Shown: piece after piece, positions 61,492-64,000 of the stretch
Layout: each line of letters opens with the position of its first letter
Position numbering within the stretch: position 1 is the stretch's first letter
NCBI GenBank assembly: GCA_049515655.1
Contig: JBEKTW010000001.1
Coordinates: 386,509-450,508, forward strand
Direction of reading: 5' to 3'
DNA: 64,000 nt
Source: JBEKTW01 sp049515655
GTDB lineage: Bacteria; Bacteroidota; Ignavibacteria; UBA10030; SZUA-254
Translations under genes and position numbers: made by a program
Notes under the pieces: model-generated
What the model was told of the DNA's origin: nothing
Database searches by the model: none
The model's input: only the letters and a program-made list of their open reading frames with translations

Positions 61492-62244
61492 TCATCTCCA
61501 GACAGCAAAGGATGAAACGACCGAAAGAAATGATGAATCAGGCATATCGGTCTTGCTAAAAACAGCAAAACGACCAGCAGAAACACTCTTCATGGCGAAG
61601 AAATGTGTTTCCCACGCGAGACCTCTCCCCATTGCACCAAGGTCCTCCATATTTGCATTTTCTCCATACAATCCAATCCATCCATTTCCTTTTACATAAG
61701 CCGCAGGCTCAAAGCCAGCATCTCCATGAGCGTCCCAGATGCTATCATGATCAGTACCAGTAAAGGTCTCCGTCAGCCGCACTTCCTCGCGGAATGATTT
61801 ATTTGTGAAGTGTATGTTCATTGCGACGTGCGGGTATGAGTCTGAATCTCCATGATCCTCTTGTTCTGCTTCCAATTCAAAGAGCAATATGCTGGAGTCT
61901 TTTACGTCTACTGCAACACTGTCGTGAGGAGGATACCGAAATTTAATTCCAAGTTCTGAACTCCCGAAGGATTTCCATTCTCTTGAATCTGCTGGACCTT
62001 CCAAAAGGTTATCGAAATTGTCGAAGAACTGATTTAGTTCCACCTGAAATTCAATTCCTAGCGGGTGGTTCTTTACAGTCCGCAGGGTTATGGTATCCCC
62101 ATCGACCAACACAGAGTTGTCTGAATACACGACTCCTTCTTTAAGTGTGGTCCATCTTAACTGAGAGACCGTTGCACCAAGAGGGACAAGCGACATGGCT
62201 ACGAAAAACAAGAGGGAACCGGTTCGTCTGATGTCCATATTCAT
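61492..62244 (-). CDS. exported protein of unknown function, cassette gene
   Basis: A 250-residue protein with an N-terminal signal (GSLLFFVAMSLVPLGATVSQ). It is beta-rich and acidic (SILLFELEAEQEDHGDSDSYPHVAMNIHFTNK). A central FTGTDHDSIWDAHGDAGFEPAAY segment may form a loop. A hydrophobic C-terminal stretch (SAGRFAVFSKTDMPDSSFLSVV) is too polar for a membrane helix. No family recognised. Its start is 36 bp from attC-9. Confidence 0.75.
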   Translation of the reverse strand: MNMDIRRTGSLLFFVAMSLVPLGATVSQLRWTTLKEGVVYSDNSVLVDGDTITLRTVKNHPLGIEFQVELNQFFDNFDNLLEGPADSREWKSFGSSELGIKFRYPPHDSVAVDVKDSSILLFELEAEQEDHGDSDSYPHVAMNIHFTNKSFREEVRLTETFTGTDHDSIWDAHGDAGFEPAAYVKGNGWIGLYGENANMEDLGAMGRGLAWETHFFAMKSVSAGRFAVFSKTDMPDSSFLSVVSSFAVWR

Positions 62245-62279
62245 ATTCTCTAAATTACTGTATGCTTATTCACAATGCC

Positions 62280-62410
62280 GTATAACGTCTGTGGTAACAA
62301 CGCATTGCTTTTGCGAATCTATTCATGGATTAATTGCCCATGAGCAAAAGCAATGAGTGAGGCTTTATCAAGGGGCGATATTTCCAGCGTCGTTGTTACC
62401 ACTGTTATGT
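62280..62410 (-). other. attC-9
   Basis: 131 bp. R'' is ACATAAC (62404-62410) and R' is GTTATAC (62280-62286). The stem GTGGTAACAACG/CGTTGTTACCAC is identical to attC-6. An inner TTGCTTTTG/CAAAAGCAA stem follows. Confidence 0.88.
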
Positions 62411-62445
62411 GCTCGTTGCGCGAGCGAGCTTACTATGAACCTGCT

Positions 62446-62961
62446 TCACCTAGTTTTCAGGTTCTTGTTGCTCAGGAGTTTGCTTAAGCTAACCCGGTAA
62501 GACTGTTCTGGCCATTCCACCGCATGAGCGCTCGTATCAACTGTGATGAAGAGTGAGTCCGGCCAACCAAGGCTAACATGCGCGTCCGTTGAAATATCGA
62601 AGTAGTCATTGAGATCCGCGATTTCTCCCATTCGAGTTGAATAGACTTGGATGTAATAAACATATGCCGCATGACCGCCAGAACTCTCCAAGCTATAAAG
62701 AAAAAACCGTGAGTTGGCCGTCCATCCGATAGGGATGACACGGTGGCCGTGATCACCGTCCTCAGTATAGTCTTTGTAGAATATGACCTTGCCTGTCTTG
62801 CCCAGAATCTTAATAACACTTTCGGTGCCACCCCAGGGAGGAACTGCTTTGATGTCTCGTATGACTGCGATTCGTCGACTGTCAGGGGACTTGATCGTGT
62901 CTGGCAATTGTCCTTGAGCAATTGATACCAGTACAATCATGAGGAAGGCAAACCATGTCAT
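62446..62961 (-). CDS. exported protein of unknown function, cassette gene
   Basis: 171 residues from the ATG at 62961. The signal peptide MTWFAFLMIVLVSIAQGQ starts there. The open frame reaches back to 63123, but that would pass through attC-10, so the shorter start is right. The mature part (RRIAVIRDIKAVPPWGGTESVI; GKVIFYKDYTEDGDHGHRVIPIGW; SRFFLYSLESSGGHAAYVY) resembles one or two blades of a periplasmic propeller. No family assigned. Confidence 0.75.
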   Translation of the reverse strand: MTWFAFLMIVLVSIAQGQLPDTIKSPDSRRIAVIRDIKAVPPWGGTESVIKILGKTGKVIFYKDYTEDGDHGHRVIPIGWTANSRFFLYSLESSGGHAAYVYYIQVYSTRMGEIADLNDYFDISTDAHVSLGWPDSLFITVDTSAHAVEWPEQSYRVSLSKLLSNKNLKTR

Positions 62962-63023
62962 TCTAGCTTCCACTTTCGATCTCTCGCGATTTGTGTGCAG
63001 TATCCTGGAGCGAGCGCAATAGC

Positions 63024-63153
63024 ACATAACGTCCCGCAAAATAACGCAACAGTTTTGTGAGCATACAATTGCAATTCGAGCGAACAAAAGTATTGAGCGA
63101 GGCTTTAATATCATCGGCTTCATCTTCCAGCGGCGTTATTTTGCTTGTTAGGC
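63024..63153 (-). other. attC-10
   Basis: 130 bp. R'' is GCCTAAC (63147-63153, perfect RYYYAAC) and R' is GTTATGT (63024-63030). Stem GCAAAATAACG/CGTTATTTTGC. Centre TATTGAGCGAGGCTTT. It lies 37 bp after the stop at 63190. Confidence 0.9.
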
Positions 63154-63189
63154 GCAGCGCAACCTAAGTGTGCATTGAAACAGCCCTAA

Positions 63190-63735
63190 TTATGAGAATT
63201 GTTGAGCGCTCGAACCTGATGACAATTGCTTCAATTTCTTGACATAATTCCGTGTACGCATAAAACTAGTATAATTCCCAGCGCGCCAGGTTTGAACGAT
63301 ACAATTGATATAAAAACCTCTTTCATCGTATACCAGAGTGATGTAACTCTCATTTGCTATTCTCCAGAGACCACGCTCGTAGAATAAGAAGTAATTCTTG
63401 TCCTCTCTACGGATGACCCATCGAAAAGAATTTTGCATGGCACTGATAATTTGTCTCTTTGTGGCTTCTGGGCTAGTGTCTGAAACAAATGTAAGTCTAC
63501 GACTTATCTTCGCGCGATAACCGAAGAATCCTCCCGAAAAAATCATCAGGAGTGAAATGGTGAGGTTTATATACCTGAAGTCCATCGGGCGATATAGCCA
63601 GATACGAGGATCGCTCGTTACAAAAATATAAGCACCCATTCCTCCGAAAAAAGCAGGAAGCCACCATAGACTAATTTTATCGCGCAAGGATAACGAAATT
63701 TCATTTCTAGCGATAATTTCTCTGTATTGTTCCAT
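63190..63735 (-). CDS. two-helix membrane protein of unknown function, cassette gene
   Basis: A 181-residue protein. Two hydrophobic helices (WWLPAFFGGMGAYIFV near 28-43 and NLTISLLMIFSGGFFGYRA near 57-75) are followed by a cytoplasmic or periplasmic domain of about 100 residues (ISAMQNSFRWVIRREDKNYFLFYERGLW, ITLVYDERGFYINCI). No family recognised. It starts 28 bp from attC-11 and ends 37 bp before attC-10, so it exactly fills one cassette. Confidence 0.75.
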   Translation of the reverse strand: MEQYREIIARNEISLSLRDKISLWWLPAFFGGMGAYIFVTSDPRIWLYRPMDFRYINLTISLLMIFSGGFFGYRAKISRRLTFVSDTSPEATKRQIISAMQNSFRWVIRREDKNYFLFYERGLWRIANESYITLVYDERGFYINCIVQTWRAGNYTSFMRTRNYVKKLKQLSSGSSAQQFS

Positions 63736-63762
63736 CGGTTTTAATCCAGTAGGTTGCGTTGC

Positions 63763-63894
63763 GCATAACGTCCCGCAAAAAAACGCAATAGTTTTGTGAA
63801 TTTATGCATAGACTAATCGCCAGTGAACAAAACTGCTGAGCGAGGCTTTTATGAGCGTCGACCATTTCCAGCGTCGTTTTTTTGCGTGTTAGCC
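63763..63894 (-). other. attC-11
   Basis: 132 bp. R'' is GGCTAAC (63888-63894) and R' is GTTATGC (63763-63769). Perfect 12 bp stem CGCAAAAAAACG/CGTTTTTTTGCG; inner AGTTTTGTG...CAAAACT stem. Its left part is very close to attC-10. Confidence 0.9.
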
Positions 63895-63921
63895 GAAGTG
63901 CCAAATAACTCTGAGACAATA

Positions 63922-64000
63922 TCATCTCATGCTCCAGCGTTCAATCTCTCGGACTTTCGTGACAGCATAGGGACTCAAGAAGTAGGAGATGGCGCCGACA
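63922..64000 (-). CDS. C-terminal end of a cassette gene running off the window
   Basis: On the minus strand an open frame enters from the right edge and reads YFLSPYAVTKVREIERWSMR before TGA at 63922. The stop is 28 bp before attC-11, the same spacing as in the other cassettes, which is the main support. Twenty-six codons are too few for identification. Confidence 0.5.
   Translation of the reverse strand, partial: VGAISYFLSPYAVTKVREIERWSMR

Larger units (their letters stand above)
53799..64000 (-). mobile_element. integron gene-cassette array (integrase not in window)
   Basis: Eleven attC or attC-derived sites are spaced between single-gene or two-gene units. Reading on the minus strand, each unit is start codon, gene, stop, 13-44 bp, attC. 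attC right halves share a CCAGCGTCGTT-like block and a GAGCGAGG centre. No transposase or recombinase is encoded. With this polarity the integrase and attI should lie to the right of base 64000, and recently inserted cassettes should be nearest the right edge. Array continues beyond the window. Confidence 0.88.

Noticed and set aside
53805..63900. CRISPR array
   Set aside because: Repeats are long, imperfect palindromes separated by genes, not short identical repeats with uniform spacers; no Cas genes are present.
63707..63925. 72-codon minus-strand frame across attC-11
   Set aside because: It is encoded mainly by the attC itself and overlaps the ends of two cassette genes.

Overview
The window looks like a chromosomal segment from a member of the FCB superphylum, most likely the Ignavibacteriota/Chlorobiota/Kapabacteria neighbourhood. 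Two large secreted proteins end in a type IX secretion (T9SS) type A sorting domain of the 'QNYPNPFNP' kind, beside an ordinary bacterial housekeeping set of about 50-55% G+C. That placement is inference; no 16S rRNA gene or phylogenetic marker search is available here.

Layout. (1) 1-16.3 kb is mostly plus-strand housekeeping: an FAD/NAD disulfide oxidoreductase (5' end cut off), upp, a long Rel/SpoT (p)ppGpp enzyme overlapping an HU-like gene, ruvX, an AlbA_2/winged-helix regulator, an aminotransferase, a receiver-domain protein, a TrmH-type methylase on the minus strand, cmk-ispH-rpsA, mtaB, truA and a CorC/HlyC protein. (2) 16.4-23.4 kb is a surface-polysaccharide island: a minus-strand operon (flippase, two FkbM-type methyltransferases, GT4) facing a plus-strand run (GT9, a 44-residue membrane peptide, a diverged DUF2064-like protein, nadD). 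(3) 24-33.2 kb has a subtilisin with a T9SS tail, tRNA-Arg(CCT), proS, dnaE and thioredoxin. (4) 33.8-49.6 kb is a surface-protein locus: a helix-turn-helix/B12-fold regulator that appears to lack the cobalamin histidine, three related beta-strand-repeat exported proteins without a sorting tail, a 1469-residue protein with eight Ig-like repeats, a dockerin, a cohesin-like segment and a T9SS tail, then a lipoprotein with a C-terminal membrane helix and an OmpA-type lipoprotein. (5) 49.9-53.8 kb holds five minus-strand genes: a PH-like protein, a GIY-YIG protein, two envelope proteins and a lipoprotein hydrolase.

(6) From about 53.8 kb to the right edge lies an integron gene-cassette array. I find ten complete or slightly degenerate attC sites plus one half-site, most 98-160 bp long with 10-12 bp paired arms and RYYYAAC/GTTRRRY-like ends. 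Nearly every cassette carries one minus-strand gene whose stop codon is 13-44 bp before its attC. The cargo is largely envelope-associated (beta-barrel, CPBP protease, lipoproteins, exported proteins of unknown function), with three toxin-antitoxin modules. One of these has lost its toxin through a deletion that also removed half of an attC. No integrase is inside the window. From the polarity it should lie beyond base 64000, and the left (distal) attC sites are the more degenerate ones.
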